NCBI RefSeq assembly: GCF_000002865.3 | Contig: NW_001865046.1 | Location: 251,113-315,112, forward strand | Length of the DNA stretch: 64,000 bases | From: Monosiga brevicollis MX1 | Lineage: Eukaryota; Opisthokonta; Choanoflagellata; Craspedida; Salpingoecidae | Direction of reading: 5' to 3' | Part shown: positions 46,917 through 63,446 of the stretch, piece after piece | Numbering within the stretch: the first letter of the stretch is position 1 | Layout: each line of letters begins with the position of its first letter | Notes under the pieces: generated by a model | Seen by the model: only the letters and a program-made list of their open reading frames with translations | The model's database searches: none | What the model was told of the DNA's origin: nothing | Program-made: the position numbers and the translations under genes

Positions 46917-49318
46917 ATGGATACCAAGCTGCAGGAGCAATGTGGGTTCTGGCTCAAATATGACAAGGTGCGCTGTCTGGCCCTGCCGAAGGCGCCACCC
47001 TGCCAACACGCTGACCTGGCCCACTCACTCACGACGCATCCTGCTGACATCCGTTGGGACAAACCAACAGTACCCGGATACCCTGGAAGAGGCAAAGCGC
47101 CTGTTTGCTTCGATGGACACGGAGGAAATTGAGCGCCGCTTCGGCAGTCGCATGACCTTTGGCACGGCTGGTGTGTGGTTGTGACCATTGGTTTATTTTT
47201 TTTTTCCCCATCCGTGGCTGCTCGTACCTCTTCTGCGCAAGCCTCGTCGGGTTCGCGGCAAGGCCTCACAACCTCTCCACGCTCATTCCTCAGGTTTGCG
47301 TGCGCCCATGCAAGCTGGCTGGGCTTGCATGAACGACTTGACCGTGATCCAGGCCTCCCAGGGCCTCGCCAAACACGTTCTCGAGCACACTTCTGCCAAC
47401 AACCACCTGGCCTTCCGAGTCGTCATTGGCTTTGATGGTCGCCACAATTCTTCCCGCTTTGCCATGCGCGCCGCCCGGGCCTTCAAGCAGCTGGGTGCTG
47501 AAGTGTATCTCTTTGGAGGTGTGTCCGCCACTGTTTGCCATGCCACACCGGTTGACTAGTTTGAGCACTGCCGCCGTCGCAGCAGCAGCAGCAGCAACAA
47601 CAACTACAACTACAACTACAACAACAACAATTACATGGTCTAATGTGTTAACCCGCTGCCCCTGAAACCACGCTAGAAATGGTGCCTACACCTTTTATCC
47701 CCTTTGCTGTGAGCCACCTGCAGTGCGCCGCTGGTATTATGGTCACGGCCTCGCACAACCCCAAGCAGGACAACGGCTACAAAGTCTACTGGTCCAATGC
47801 TGCGCAAATCATCAGCCCGACCGACAAAGAAATTGCCGCAAAGATTGAGGACAACCTCGAGCCCTGGTCAGACAACTGGCTTTGCCTCGCTCATGAGCAT
47901 TGATTGCTTTTGTGTTCACATGCACTTTGGTCACCTTTCGCGCGGTTTGCTGGATGCTTGCCCTTTCTCTGCCCCTCGCTTCAGGCCCCAGGCGTGGGAT
48001 CCGTTGACTGAAGGTGACACCGTTGATGCGCTGGCAGAAATTTCCGACGCCTATTTCCAAGCCGCCCGGTAGGCTTTCGGCCCTTCCAGATGAGCGATCA
48101 GAGCCGAAGGGCCGGGTTATGCAGATGTTTTGACAATGGTGTACACATGCAGGCTCATTGCTTCACCTCACTGCTTTGTGAACATCTCGTGCACCCCTAC
48201 TGGCACTATCAGCTCGCAGCAGTATCTGGCCAGCAGCATCGATCGTAACAAACTCAAGATTACCTACACCGCCATGCACGGTACGCCTTGGCACTGGAAG
48301 GGACCGGGGTGGTTGCCCAATGCCCATGAAAGACTCTCAAGGTGAAAGGAGTGCATGCTCACACTCATGGACTTGCGTCTGCATTCCACAGGCGTCGGCT
48401 ATCGCTACGTTGAGCAAGTCTTCTCGGCCTTTGGCCTCCCGGGCTTTATCCCCGTTGCTGAGCAGGTAACACTTCTCAAATTCTTCCATTTGCTTGGCGT
48501 ACAGTATTTCATCGAAAGCCCAAAGTATGCCTGAGCCGAGCTTTGCTTCGTACCACCGCCTCATTTGTCCCCCACATCGAGTAGGTCCAACCTGACCCCG
48601 AGTTTCCTACTGTTGAGTATCCCAACCCGGAAGAGGGCAAGGGGGCCCTGCAACTGGCCATGGCCACGGCTGAGCGTCACAGCTCTGGCCTCATTCTCGC
48701 CAATGACCCCGGTTGGTGCAATGAACCGGCTGATTTTGTTGCAAGGCTGTCCCTGGGCCGTCAGGCTGGCTCAAAATTACTGACTCGGTCTGTTCGGGCT
48801 TAGATGCCGATCGCCTGGCCATTGCCGTGCTGCACGATGGCAAGTGGCACATCCTGACGGGCAACGAGATTGGCAGCCTCTTTGCGTGGTGGCTCGTGCA
48901 CAACTACCGCACTCAGCACCCTGGTGGATCCATGGGTAAGTGGCGCAAACGGCTGCTGGATTGCATTGGCTGGCCAGTTTCTCGGATCTCGGCCGTCAGG
49001 CGGCGCTGGAGACCTGTTCTAGATTGGCTTTGACTTTGATGCGTGCATTTAGATAATGTGTTCATGCTCGCCAGCACCGTGTCCTCGAAAATGCTGCAGA
49101 CCATGGCCAATGTTGAAGGTTTCCAGGTACATACCCGTGCTTCCAATATCCCACAGAGCCAGCGTTGGCAAAATGTTAGACTTGAAATCGCTTCGGCCCA
49201 GCTCTTACTCCCTTGTGGCGCATTGCCAGTTTGACGAGACCCTGACGGGCTTCAAGTGGCTCGGCAATCGCGCAATCGATCTCATGTCTGCCAGTAAGCA
49301 CACACACACTTTTCCTAT

Positions 49319-49368
<50 letters not shown>

Positions 49369-49485
49369 GGGGGGGGGGGGGGAAGGGGAAAATNNNNNNN
49401 NNNNNNNNNNNNNNNNNNNNNNNNNNNNNNNNNNNNNNNNNNNTGGATTTCATGTTTGCCAGTAAGCACACACACCCTTTTCCCA

Positions 49486-49536
<51 letters not shown>

Positions 49537-50701
49537 GGGGGGGGGGGGGGAGGGGGAAGTGCGTGTGTAAGTGGTACTTTGTCTGCTTTTGATGCTTGGG
49601 GCGTGTTCACGTTGCCACTTGTGTCATGCGCGCAGATCACGAGGTCTTGTTCAGCTATGAGGAGGCTATCGGCTTTTGCATCGGCACCAATGTTGTGGAC
49701 AAGGATGGTGTTACGGCTGCCGCTGTGGCTGCTGAGATGGCCCTCTTCCTGGCTGCAGAGGTTAGTCGCCCTCTAAAGCTCCTGTTTCGTGATTTATTCG
49801 CTCCGTGTTTCTCTTGTCTCTCTGCTGCTGCTGCTGCTGCTCGGTCTCGGAGCACCCGCCTCGAAAACCGTTCAAAATGATGTGGTTTTAGTCTCTGTTG
49901 TCGCATCCATTCGTGAATGGCCCTTCGTTTCCGGCTGTGACCCCGCATCACCCGCCGCCTACACTGCCTCATGCCCTCTTCCTCGCGCTGGTGTTTGACA
50001 GGACAAGACACTGGTGAACAAGCTGGAAGAACTGTATGCCCTCTATGGCTACCACGCCACTTTCAACTCATACTACATCTGCCAGTGCGTCCTTTTGCCT
50101 CGCTGCTGCTGCCGCCAACATTGGTCTTGCTTGATCTGGATGATGCCCTTCATTACTGCTTGATCTATTTGTTCCATCACAGTGACAAGATGATTATTGA
50201 CCGCATCTTTGGCAATATTCGCAAGGTAGGCTCAGCTGAAAAACTTCCGCCCGCTCATCTTACCATGACAAGCCTGATGTTTGGTGTCAGAGAGCCAGAA
50301 CACTTCCGCCGCTACCGCGCCTCACGCCCCTCCCGCCCCTCCCGCCTCTTTGATCATCAAATACGCAGGATGGGCGTTACCCAGACAAGCTGGCGGGCGT
50401 GCCTGTGCGGGCGGTGCGCGACGTGACCATGGGCTTTGACAGTAGTCAGCCCGACCACGTGTCGCGCCTGCCCGTGCAATCGGGTCACATGATCACCTTT
50501 GTGCTTGAAAATAACCTGACCATCACCTTCCGCACCAGTGGCACAGAGCCCAAGATTAAGTTTTATAGCGAGCTCATCTCCTCGGGCTCCACTGCCAGCG
50601 AGCGCCAAGCGGTGGACGAACAGCTGCGCAGCTTGGTAACCCGCACAGTCGAGGATTTGATGCAGCCTGCCATCAACGGCCTTGTACCCAAGAAGGATTA
50701 A
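46917..50701 (+). CDS. PGM2: phosphoglucomutase-2 / phosphopentomutase (PGM2-like)
   Basis: Many exons, including 46917-46967, 47071-47170, 47294-47518, 47677-47866, 47985-48068, 48153-48280, 48392-48466, ~48584-48711, ~48803-48935, ~49053-49128, ~49233-49292, ~49634-49760, ~50003-50083, ~50183-50225 and ~50369-50701. The alpha-D-phosphohexomutase signatures appear in order: [14 protein letters not shown] at the start, the catalytic serine loop [17 protein letters not shown], the metal-binding DADRLAIA, the sugar-specificity loop YEEAIGF and the phosphate-binding [17 protein letters not shown]2 interconverts ribose-1-P and ribose-5-P and glucose-1-P and glucose-6-P in the cytosol. The start gives [13 protein letters not shown]. 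The intron after the IDLMSA exon contains homopolymers, an assembly gap and a second near-copy of the exon end. Confidence 0.91.
49321..49382 (+). repeat. poly-T then poly-G block, copy 1
   Basis: About 47 T followed by about 15 G inside a PGM2 intron, directly after a donor-like GTAAGCACACACAC. The same succession recurs after the gap at 49489-49550. Confidence 0.9.
49394..49443. other. assembly gap (50 N)
   Basis: A gap of conventional size lies between two near-identical intron starts. The joined sequence probably does not reflect the real intron. Confidence 0.95.
49489..49550 (+). repeat. poly-T then poly-G block, copy 2
   Basis: A second T-run/G-run block. It is preceded by a slightly divergent copy of the exon end and donor seen at 49279-49310. 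Confidence 0.9.
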
Positions 50702-51269
50702 GCATGCCGATGAGCCATGCGCCCGCGTTCTCTTCAAGCTTGAGAATGAAGACGAATTCAAACCCCGACTATCAGAGGTTGCTCTGCTTATAGAGGTTGC
50801 TCTGCTTGACGATGAAACACAAGAAGATACTTTTCATGTCGAAACATGTTTGTCATGCATGTTCGCATTGACCGTTTCATGATTGTGTGACGTTCTTCTC
50901 TCTCTCTCTCTCACCCTCTCTGATGGTGATGGGCTACAACAACAAGCACATGGGCTGCAACGTTTACGTGTGAGCGTAAGTGTATTTTTGACCGTTTTTG
51001 GCGCTGAAGCTCAGTAAGTTTTGGCGGGAAAAAATAACAATGTTCGCGCTGGAACGAGACGGTCGAGACGGTGTAAGGCTGTTTCCCCCTGCTCCCACGG
51101 CTCACAGGTGAATGCTTATGCCCACCGATCACTCTTGTACCACAGCGGAGAAGATTGCATTTTTTTTTGCTCCACCCATTGGCTCTGCCGCTTTGCATTT
51201 CTGTCTGGGCTTGGGCTGCGTTGATGACAATACTTTGCCCATCGGTCCGCCCACGCGAGACGTCAAGCC
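50702..51269. other. intergenic between tandem plus-strand genes
   Basis: 568 bp. It contains a 17-bp direct tandem duplication (GAGGTTGCTCTGCTT at 50776 and 50795) and a (CT)n tract at 50896-50921, about 350 bp upstream of the HELLS start. No coding frame supported. Confidence 0.45.
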
Positions 51270-55676
<4,407 letters not shown>

Positions 55677-56352
55677 AAGGCTTGGTGCCATTAATCAACT
55701 TCCGGTCTTTCTTTTTAAAATTCCCCTGTGTCTGCGTTGCCATTCCAAGCACGCCGTGTCTGTGCTTTCTAGAAAAAAATCCATGGCATTGTCTAACATC
55801 CTCCATACTGGTAATTGGCAACCAAACCCTTGGGAGGTCGGACGTAAAGTGATCAGATCAGCCAACTTTTCCCTGCTATCCATGGCACCTTGTTGACATG
55901 ACAATGTCATTATGTATTGACTTGGACTTTAAAAAAAAAAAGGTCAAAAATTCGGGAAAAATGGATTGCAAAAAGAAGACTTAAAAGAAGGGGGAGGGGG
56001 AAGCGGTCAGAGGAACAGGAAGCACGGGTTTGACGCAAACAGAAAGCTAAGGGAAGTAGATCAAAATATAAGGACAAAGTCGGTCACAGGGATATGCGTT
56101 TGAAACTACAATATCGTTTGCACACCAACAAATTTGCTGGCAACATGACAAGAAAAAAAAAGGGGGAGGGGGCGCCACGACAGACGAGAACAACAAACGA
56201 CAGCGCCTGCAGGCCAGGAACATGGACGCCAGACAATTAAAAGCCAGGACAATTAGAAGGCAGGAAGAAGAAGGCAGAGAAAAACCAAAACAAAGCATCG
56301 GCAGAGACGACACACAATCTAAAGAAGAACAGAGCTGCATGTGTTTGCCAGA
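55677..56352. other. intergenic, convergent 3' flanks
   Basis: 676 bp between HELLS and the FN3-PH gene, with A-runs at 55931-55940 and 56152-56162 and purine-rich stretches. No gene seen. Confidence 0.45.
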
Positions 56353-57178
56353 TTAATCGTTGTCAATGGTGCGGTGCACGACACGGGTGGCGTCTCCCCC
56401 GAGGTTCTTGCGTACATCAGTCAAGGCGCGCACCCAATCGTCAAACACCTGGCGCTCGGTGACAAGAGGATCATCGGTGAAGACCTGCATCTCGAGTTGG
56501 TCCCTGTCACCGTACTTGAGGATGAAGGCGGTGTTGTCGGTGCGCTGTGGATAGGAGATTTCATTGAGTTTGCCGAGGTGAACATAGCCAACCTCGGGTC
56601 CATCGACACTCTTGTACCAGGAAAGGAGGGCGCCCTCGAGAACAAACCAGAAGCGGTCCAGCTTGACCTTGCGCAGGGACAAGCGACGTCCCAAGGTCTT
56701 GACGGCCGAAGCCTTGCGGTCTGGTGGCAGCACAAACCACGCACTCTTATCGCCACGGGGCGGGGCGAAAACGCGCGTCGTAATCTCGACTTCCGGACCG
56801 ATGGTAACACCAGCTTCGTTGCCAGCCAGAAGGCGGAAAGTGTAGCTAGTTTCAGGTTTGAGCATTTTGACGAGTGTGTGCGTCTTGTCTTTGGGAGGGG
56901 ACACCTTGATCTCCTTGCCCGAGGAGGAGTCAAAGCCGCTGCTGAATGCTACCCGCGCGGGCATGATCTGGACGCGCAGGTTCAGGAGCACCTGCCCCTG
57001 AAAGCTCTGCCATTGAAGTGCCACCTGATCATGGCTGCGCTGCGATAGGTCCTCCTCAAAACCTGCAATAATGGGCTTGACGTTGGGGTCACCGTCATAT
57101 TCACTGTTGGTGACGGGTTCAGCCGGTGTGTTGGGTACGGGTGTTGGCACTTGCGCGGGTGCCGCAGGTGCGGGTGCG

Positions 57179-57209
<31 letters not shown>

Positions 57210-57372
57210 GTGCGGGGATGGATGTGGATGCTGCTTCAGCACTGGGGCTCTCCTCAAAGGATTCGTCGCCAAAGCCCATCTGTCCTTCGTCAAAGTCCTC
57301 CTCAGCCACCTCGTTCTCCTCCTCAAACCCAAATCCAAAGTCGTCAAACTGCTCGTCGAGTTCCTCCGCCAT
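56353..57372 (-). CDS. FN3-PH domain protein (single exon)
   Basis: One uninterrupted 339-codon frame with a clean ATG at 57372. The N-terminal ~45 residues are strongly acidic (DEQFDDFGFGFEEENEVAEE) and an Ala-Pro repeat follows (~52-72). Residues ~100-205 look like a fibronectin type III domain (DQVALQWQSFQGQV, LKPETSYTFRLLAGNEAG). Residues ~225-325 are a pleckstrin-homology domain (KVKLDRFWFVLEGALLSWYK, then the conserved Trp in FDDWVRAL). No signal peptide or membrane helix is seen, so it is probably cytosolic, docking to phosphoinositides or proteins at membranes. I do not know a named family with this exact order. Lack of introns contrasts with its neighbours. Confidence 0.82.
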
Positions 57373-58123
57373 GTTGCAAGTTTGGCGCGACCCGATATCG
57401 CACAGCCTCGCACGGCCACGAGACTGTAGTCAAGACAAGTTCCAAAAGCCCAAGAGCAGCACGCGCGTGAATCAGCGCACAGCTGCAGCTCACTCTGTCT
57501 GTCAGCAAGGACAAAAACCATGGGCCAAGTTTGAGAGCGAGCGAGCGACGAGAGAGAGAGAGAGAGAAAAGAGTAATCTCCTTGTCAAATAAATCCAGAC
57601 ATCAACATCTGTATACCCAGACCACTGCCTTCATCTCGCCTGCGCGCCCTGTCCCAGCCCGCCTTCCCTGCCGCCGCCACAAGTCGGCAGACCAACCTTG
57701 AAAAGCTCCAAAAGTGCCTCCTTCGCCTCCTCCTTCTGTTGCTGTTCAAGACAAATTTAAAACTACACCAATAGGACTATTTGAAGCAAAAGCACGAGAA
57801 AGATTTACCTTGTACCACTATGTAAATCGATCGCCATCCTCAAAAACTCGTTTTCCAGAGACATTAACCCGCACTCCCACAAAGCTCTTTTGTCTTTGAC
57901 CGACACTGACAGCTGGTAGCAAGCGGCTCTGGTCGCGGATGTCAGATGGTAGCATCTGCAGCTTTGCGAGAATGGCTATTGTTTTCACCTTGTTTTGCTG
58001 TTGAACGTATAGCATACAAGTGTAACCCTTTTCGCACTTACTTTTGCGACTACCAGTGCCGTTCCTTCTCTTTGTGCTGGTGCCTCGTGTCGCTGGTGCT
58101 CGGCAGGCAGCGGGATCGCCGAA
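57373..58123. other. intergenic, bidirectional promoter region
   Basis: 751 bp between the divergent FN3-PH and SF3B3 genes. A GA run at 57550-57567 reads as CT on the FN3-PH coding strand, about 180 bp upstream of its ATG. No gene seen. Confidence 0.45.
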
Positions 58124-61100
58124 ATGGCGGCGTCACTGCGAGGCAATGGCCTCTATCTTTATAACCTTACCTTGCAGCATGCATCACAAATTACACATGC
58201 TGTACACGGTGTTTTTGCTGGGAACAAGCAGCAGGTATGTCACATAATCTTGCCCTGGCTCGTCTCCGTTGCCTCGGCTGGCAGCCATGAGTGGACTTGC
58301 CTCCTCGGTTCATCGGCTCCTCGCTGCTGAGGCCGATGGAGCTCGCTTTCAATCTTCTACAATTTGGCATTTTTGCATTTTCTATTCCAAGCCTTGTGCT
58401 CTGCCCCTGACCTCGTCTGGTCCCTGCTCTTTTTTGTACAGTGGATTGCCGCAGCGCATGGCAAGGTCCTCGAGCTTTACCGCCCTGACCCCAACTTGGG
58501 CAAGCTGATTCCCGTCTGCAGTACGTCATACTTCTGCCCTGTTTGATTCGTGTATCCGCCGCGACCATTGGCTTTCCAGTGCCTACTGTTAAGCGGAATC
58601 AGTGTCATTGCACTGTCCTGTGTGCGCCTTGGCTTCTCGCTCGCCCTGACATGCGGGCCCTCACCTCTTCATTATCCGCCCTCGCCGTGGGGCATTGTGG
58701 GTTGATTGCAGCCACTGAGATTTTTGGTCTCATCCGCGACTTGCGGGCTTTCCGCCTCACTGGTGGCACCAAGGACTACCTCATTGTCTCAACCGATTCC
58801 GGACGGTTTGTCGCATGCCCCGGGTCCTTGGCGAGTCAAGTCTGATTGGCTCGGCTGAATACGACCCACCTCATATCGCCACCTCATATCGTCCCACACT
58901 GCCTATAGCATTACCATTTTGCAGTACGATGTAACTGCCAACAAGTTGGAGCGCGTGCATATGGAAACCTTTGGCAAATCAGGTTGCCGACGCATTGTGC
59001 CAGGCCAATATCTGGCCACAGACCCCAAGGGCCGTGCCGTTATGGTTGGCGCCGTGGAAAAGCAAAAGCTTGTCTATATTCTCAATCGCGATGCAGCAGC
59101 ACGCCTCACAATTTCCTCGCCCCTCGAGGCCCACAAGGGACATTCTCTGGTCTACGATATGGTTGGCGTCGACGTCGGCTTTGAGAATCCTCTTTTTGCC
59201 TGTCTCGAGCTGGACTACGAGGACGTTGATGAGGACCCATCTGGCGAGGCCCTGGAGCTCTTGGCCCAGACCCTGGTGTTTTACGAGCTTGATCTTGGTC
59301 TCAATCACGTCGTTAGGAAGGAAAGCATTGAGCTCGACTCATTTGCCAACAAGCTGATCCCGGTTCCAGGTGGAGCGGACGGTCCTTCAGGTGCGCACGC
59401 TTGGCTTCGTCTCGCCAATAGCGTCTTGGGCTCATCAACAAGAGGGGCCGCACGGTGAACCACGGAGCTGCTAGGCTCCGAATAAAAAGAAGAATGGAGG
59501 GATCTGTCGCCCCTCGCCCGTGAGGATCCGACCTTGTTTCACGCGCACCCTTCTCTCTTTGTCGGCAGGCGTGCTTGTGTGTGGAGATGGACAGATCACT
59601 TGGCGCACCGTTGGCGAGCACACACCCATTTCCGTGTCGATTCCGCGCCGCCTGGACCCGTTTCGCCAACCCCGCTCTACCATCATCAACGCTTTTTGCA
59701 TGCACAAAACCAAGAAGACTTTTTTCTTCCTGCTACAAACAGAGGAAGGCGATCTGTTCAAGCTCACCATGGTGCACGATGAGGATGAGGTCCAGGGCAT
59801 GATTCTCAAGTATTTCGATACAGTTCCCGTGGCCAAGTCCATGGTCCTGCTCAAAATTGGCCTTCTCTTCATTGCTTCGGAGCACGGCGACCAGTGCGTG
59901 CTGATGCCTTCTCACCCCCCTTTGACTCTTGTTTGCTGGCTTGCTCAGCCCAGCTGCATCCATCTCACCACCCATGCTTTTTTACGCACGACCACAGCCA
60001 ATTGTACCAGATTGCCCAGCTGGGTGATAACAAGGACGAGCCCTCGTTTTTAAGTACCGAACCGGAGGACAAAGTCCGTTGCATCTTGACCTTCATTGAG
60101 CTCCTTCTTTCCTCTTTTTGTTTTTTCTGTCTTGTCCCTTTCCCCTCCCCTATTGCCGTGGTGTACCCGTTCTCACAGCTCCGTCGGTGCTCTACTCGCA
60201 GGTTTTGTACTTTCGCCCCCGTCCACTTTTGAACCTGGCACCCTTGGATGTGATCGAGTCTCTCGCGCCCGTCATGGACTGCCAGCTGGCCGATGCTGGC
60301 CAGCAGGACGGGCCTCAACTCTATGCACTCTGTGGCCGTGGCAGTGGTTCGTCGCTTCGGGTGCTCCGCCACGGGCTTGAAGTCTCTGCCATGGCCGAGT
60401 CACCGCTACCTGGCAATCCATCGGCTGTCTGGAGCGTGAAGCGCCACGTTGAGGATGAAGCTGACACATACATTGTCATGTCTTTTGTGGACGCCACCCT
60501 CGTGCTGGGTATTGGTGAAACAGTCGAGGAAGTCACGGACAGCGGGTTCCTTGGTTCTGTGGCCACGCTCAGCGCTTCGCGCATCGGCGACGATGCCCTC
60601 CTGCAGATCCACGCCATGGGTATTCGCCACATCCTGCACGATGGTCGCATCAACGAATGGAAGGCCCCTGATCGCACCAAAATTTCCCACTGTGCCGTGA
60701 ACGAACGCCAAGCGGTTGTTGCCCTGAGCAACGGCGAGCTTGTCTATTTTGAGTTGGATCGTAGCGGCCAGCTCATTGAGCATTCAGAGCGCGTGGAAAT
60801 GTCCAGTCAGGTGACAGCACTGGCCCTTGCACCCATCCCTGAAGGCGCACAAACCGCCCGCTTCTTGGCACTTGGTCTTGATGATCAGACCGTCCGTCTC
60901 ATGTCCCTGGACAAGAGCGACTGCCTGGCTCCGTTGAGCATGCAAGCCCTTCCCGGTGCGGCTGCTAGTCTGTGCATGGTCGAGGTGCGTGGTACTCACG
61001 GCGAGCCCTCAGGCCTCAGCCTGGCCATCGGCCTGGGAAACGGTGTCTTGATGCGCTCGCGCGTCGATACCCTGACGGCCGATCTATCGGATACCCGCAC

Positions 61101-62216
61101 ACGCTATCTTGGCGCGCGTGCTGTCAAGCTTTTCCCCGTCAAAGTGGCGGAGGAACCTGCAGTCTTGGCCCTTTCCACCAAGCCATGGCTGAGTTACCGC
61201 TATCAAGGGCACTCACGTATCACCCCCTTGTCCTACGACGCGCTGGAGTATGCATCCGCCTTTAGTTCAGACCAGTGTCCCGAAGGCGTTGCAGCAGTGG
61301 CTGGCAACACTTTGCGCATTTTTGCTTTTGAAAAGCTGGGCCAGGTTTTCCATCAAAATTCCATCCCCCTCGAGTACACCGGCCGGCGCCTCCTTCTCGA
61401 TCCCGAAGCCTCGCTGGCCTTTATCGCTGAAGGCGACCAGGGCTGCCTGTCCGTCACTGCCAAGGCCGAGCGGCTGAGCCGCATTGCTTCGCATCAAGCA
61501 GGCACGGCAATGGCGGAACAAACCGACCCTCAAGAGGATCTTACGAGTCCAGCTGCTTTGGCCGAACCTTTGGATGTAAAGCAGTTTGGTCAGTCATATG
61601 CTGGCGACAACTTGTGGGCCAGCAATATTCGCGTCGTAAACTTGGCACAGGGCGAGACGACCTGCCTCGTTCCCTTGGCTCAAGATGAGATGGTTATGAG
61701 GTTGGTCTTCCCCCCTTCTCCCCGATTTCTCAAATGGACATGGGATCTTGCCTCCCAACGCATTTTGCAAAATTGCGAATTTTGTCTGGGCTATCATACG
61801 CGCTGTGATTCTCATAGTCCCCATTCTTGAACCTGTGGTCATTTGCAGCCTCGCGCGGGTTCGTTTCGCTTCATCGCCTAACGACAAGCACATTGTCGCT
61901 GGCGTGGTCAAGGGCTGGAAGCCCAAGCAACAGAGTATGGACGGCGCATTCCTCTTGACGTTCCAGGTCCAAGGCGATCAAGTCGTGCTGTTGCACCGCA
62001 CTGCCGTGGATGGTGGCCTTCCCTGTGCTCTTGCTGAGTTTGCTGGTAAAGTCTTGGCTGGTGTTGGCAATACACTCCGCATCTTTGATCTTGGCAAGAA
62101 AAAGCTTCTGCTCAAGACCGAAAATAGGGTAAGTTGCAACGTGGATGCATGTATCACGTCGTTTGCTACAGTTGCATTCGAGTGCAAACAGCAGTTCGAT
62201 GGCTGGCTCACCGTGG

Positions 62217-62266
<50 letters not shown>

Positions 62267-63325
62267 CAATGATTTTTTTTTTTTCAATGCTCAGCAACTC
62301 CCCAGCCAAGTCGTTCACATCACAACGATGGGCACGCGCATTTGTGCGGCTGATCAAAAACACTCCTTCGTCTGGCTCAAGTACAAGGTGGGGCGCTGCC
62401 GCGTAACGCCACGGGCATGGTATCGGTTTTTGTCTCCCGTTTGAGCCTCACCACCTTTTTTCAATTCATCATTTCTAGCCAGCTGAGAACGCCTTGACCA
62501 TCTTTGCAGATGATACCAATCCACGATGGTGCACGCGTGGCGTGTTGCTTGACTACCAGACCGTGGCAGGAGCAGACAAGTTCGGCAATTTTGTCGTGGT
62601 GCGTACCTTCTCAAGCTTCCTTTGAATAGTGCCAGGCGCCTTTTTCCCGTTTTTTTTTTCCTTCTCACCGATGGCTCTTTGTTCAAATTCCTCATGGGAC
62701 TTTTGTTTACGCAGGCACGATTGGGCACAGACCTTACGGATCAGATTGACGATGATCCAACGGGCTCAAAGGCATTTTGGAGTCGCGGTATCTTGAATGG
62801 TGCCTCTCAAAAGATGGACATTCTGTGTAACTATCACGTGGGAGAGACAATTCTGTCGCTGCAAAAAGTAACGCTGGTTCCTGGCGGTGCTGAGTGCATA
62901 CTCTACACGACCATGTCGGGCGGGATTGGCTTGTTTCTTCCCTTTTCGAACCGAGATGACTTTGAGTTTTTCACAAGTTTGGAGCTCCATCTGCGCCAGG
63001 AGCATGCGCCCTTGTGTGGCCGTGACCATCTGCACTATCGTTCGGCGTACTTCCCAGTCAAAGTATGTGTTTTGTCAACTGTACATCACCTTGATGTATT
63101 TGCAGATTGTCTGGAAGTGCCTTGGCACTGTCATTGCAACTGGTGAAGCTTATCGCCGCTCATTTGACTTGCTTTTTCTGGTAGTCGGTGATTGACGGAG
63201 ACTTGTGCGAGCAGTATCCCCTCCTGTCTGCATCCGTCAAAAATGAGGTTGCAGAAGGGCTTGAGCGACCGACCACTGACGTTATCAAGAAGATCGAGGA
63301 TATTCGCAATCGCTTTGCATTCTAA
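58124..63325 (+). CDS. SF3B3: splicing factor 3B subunit 3 (SF3B3/SAP130)
   Basis: About 13 exons; the ATG at 58124 adds nine residues before the conserved YLYNLTLQ start. Homology to SF3B3 is very close: LELYRPDPNLGKL, FRLTGGTKDYLIVS, FGKSGCRRIVPGQYLA, LNRDAAARLTISSPLEAHKG, DVGFENPLFACLELDY, YELDLGLNHVVRK, IGETVEEVTDSGFLG, MSLDKSDCLAPLSMQALPG, SDTRTRYLGARAVKLF, VYDLGKKKLL-like RIFDLGKKKLLLK, YHVGETILSLQK, and the C-terminal IEDIRNRFAF. SF3B3 is a three-propeller scaffold of the U2 snRNP SF3b complex that helps recognise the branch site. It suits the intron load of this genome. The (GT)n run at 62218-62264 is intronic. Only 121 bp separate its stop from the convergent kinase gene. Confidence 0.95.
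62218..62264 (+). repeat. (GT)n microsatellite in intron
   Basis: About 22 GT units followed by a T run in an SF3B3 intron. Confidence 0.95.
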
Positions 63326-63446
63326 GCATGGAATTGTTCCACTGATTGTTTGCTTTCTTTGCATCACATGGAGTCCTGTCAAAAAATCAAAACTTCTCGA
63401 AAAAAGAAATGGACACAGAAACAAGAAAGAGGCATGTCATCGAAAC

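Noticed and set aside
47577-47632. CAG/CAA/CAACTA repeats read as a poly-Gln or poly-Thr exon of PGM2
   Set aside because: The PGM2 alignment continues directly from the exon ending at 47518 to the one starting at 47677, so the repeat is intronic.
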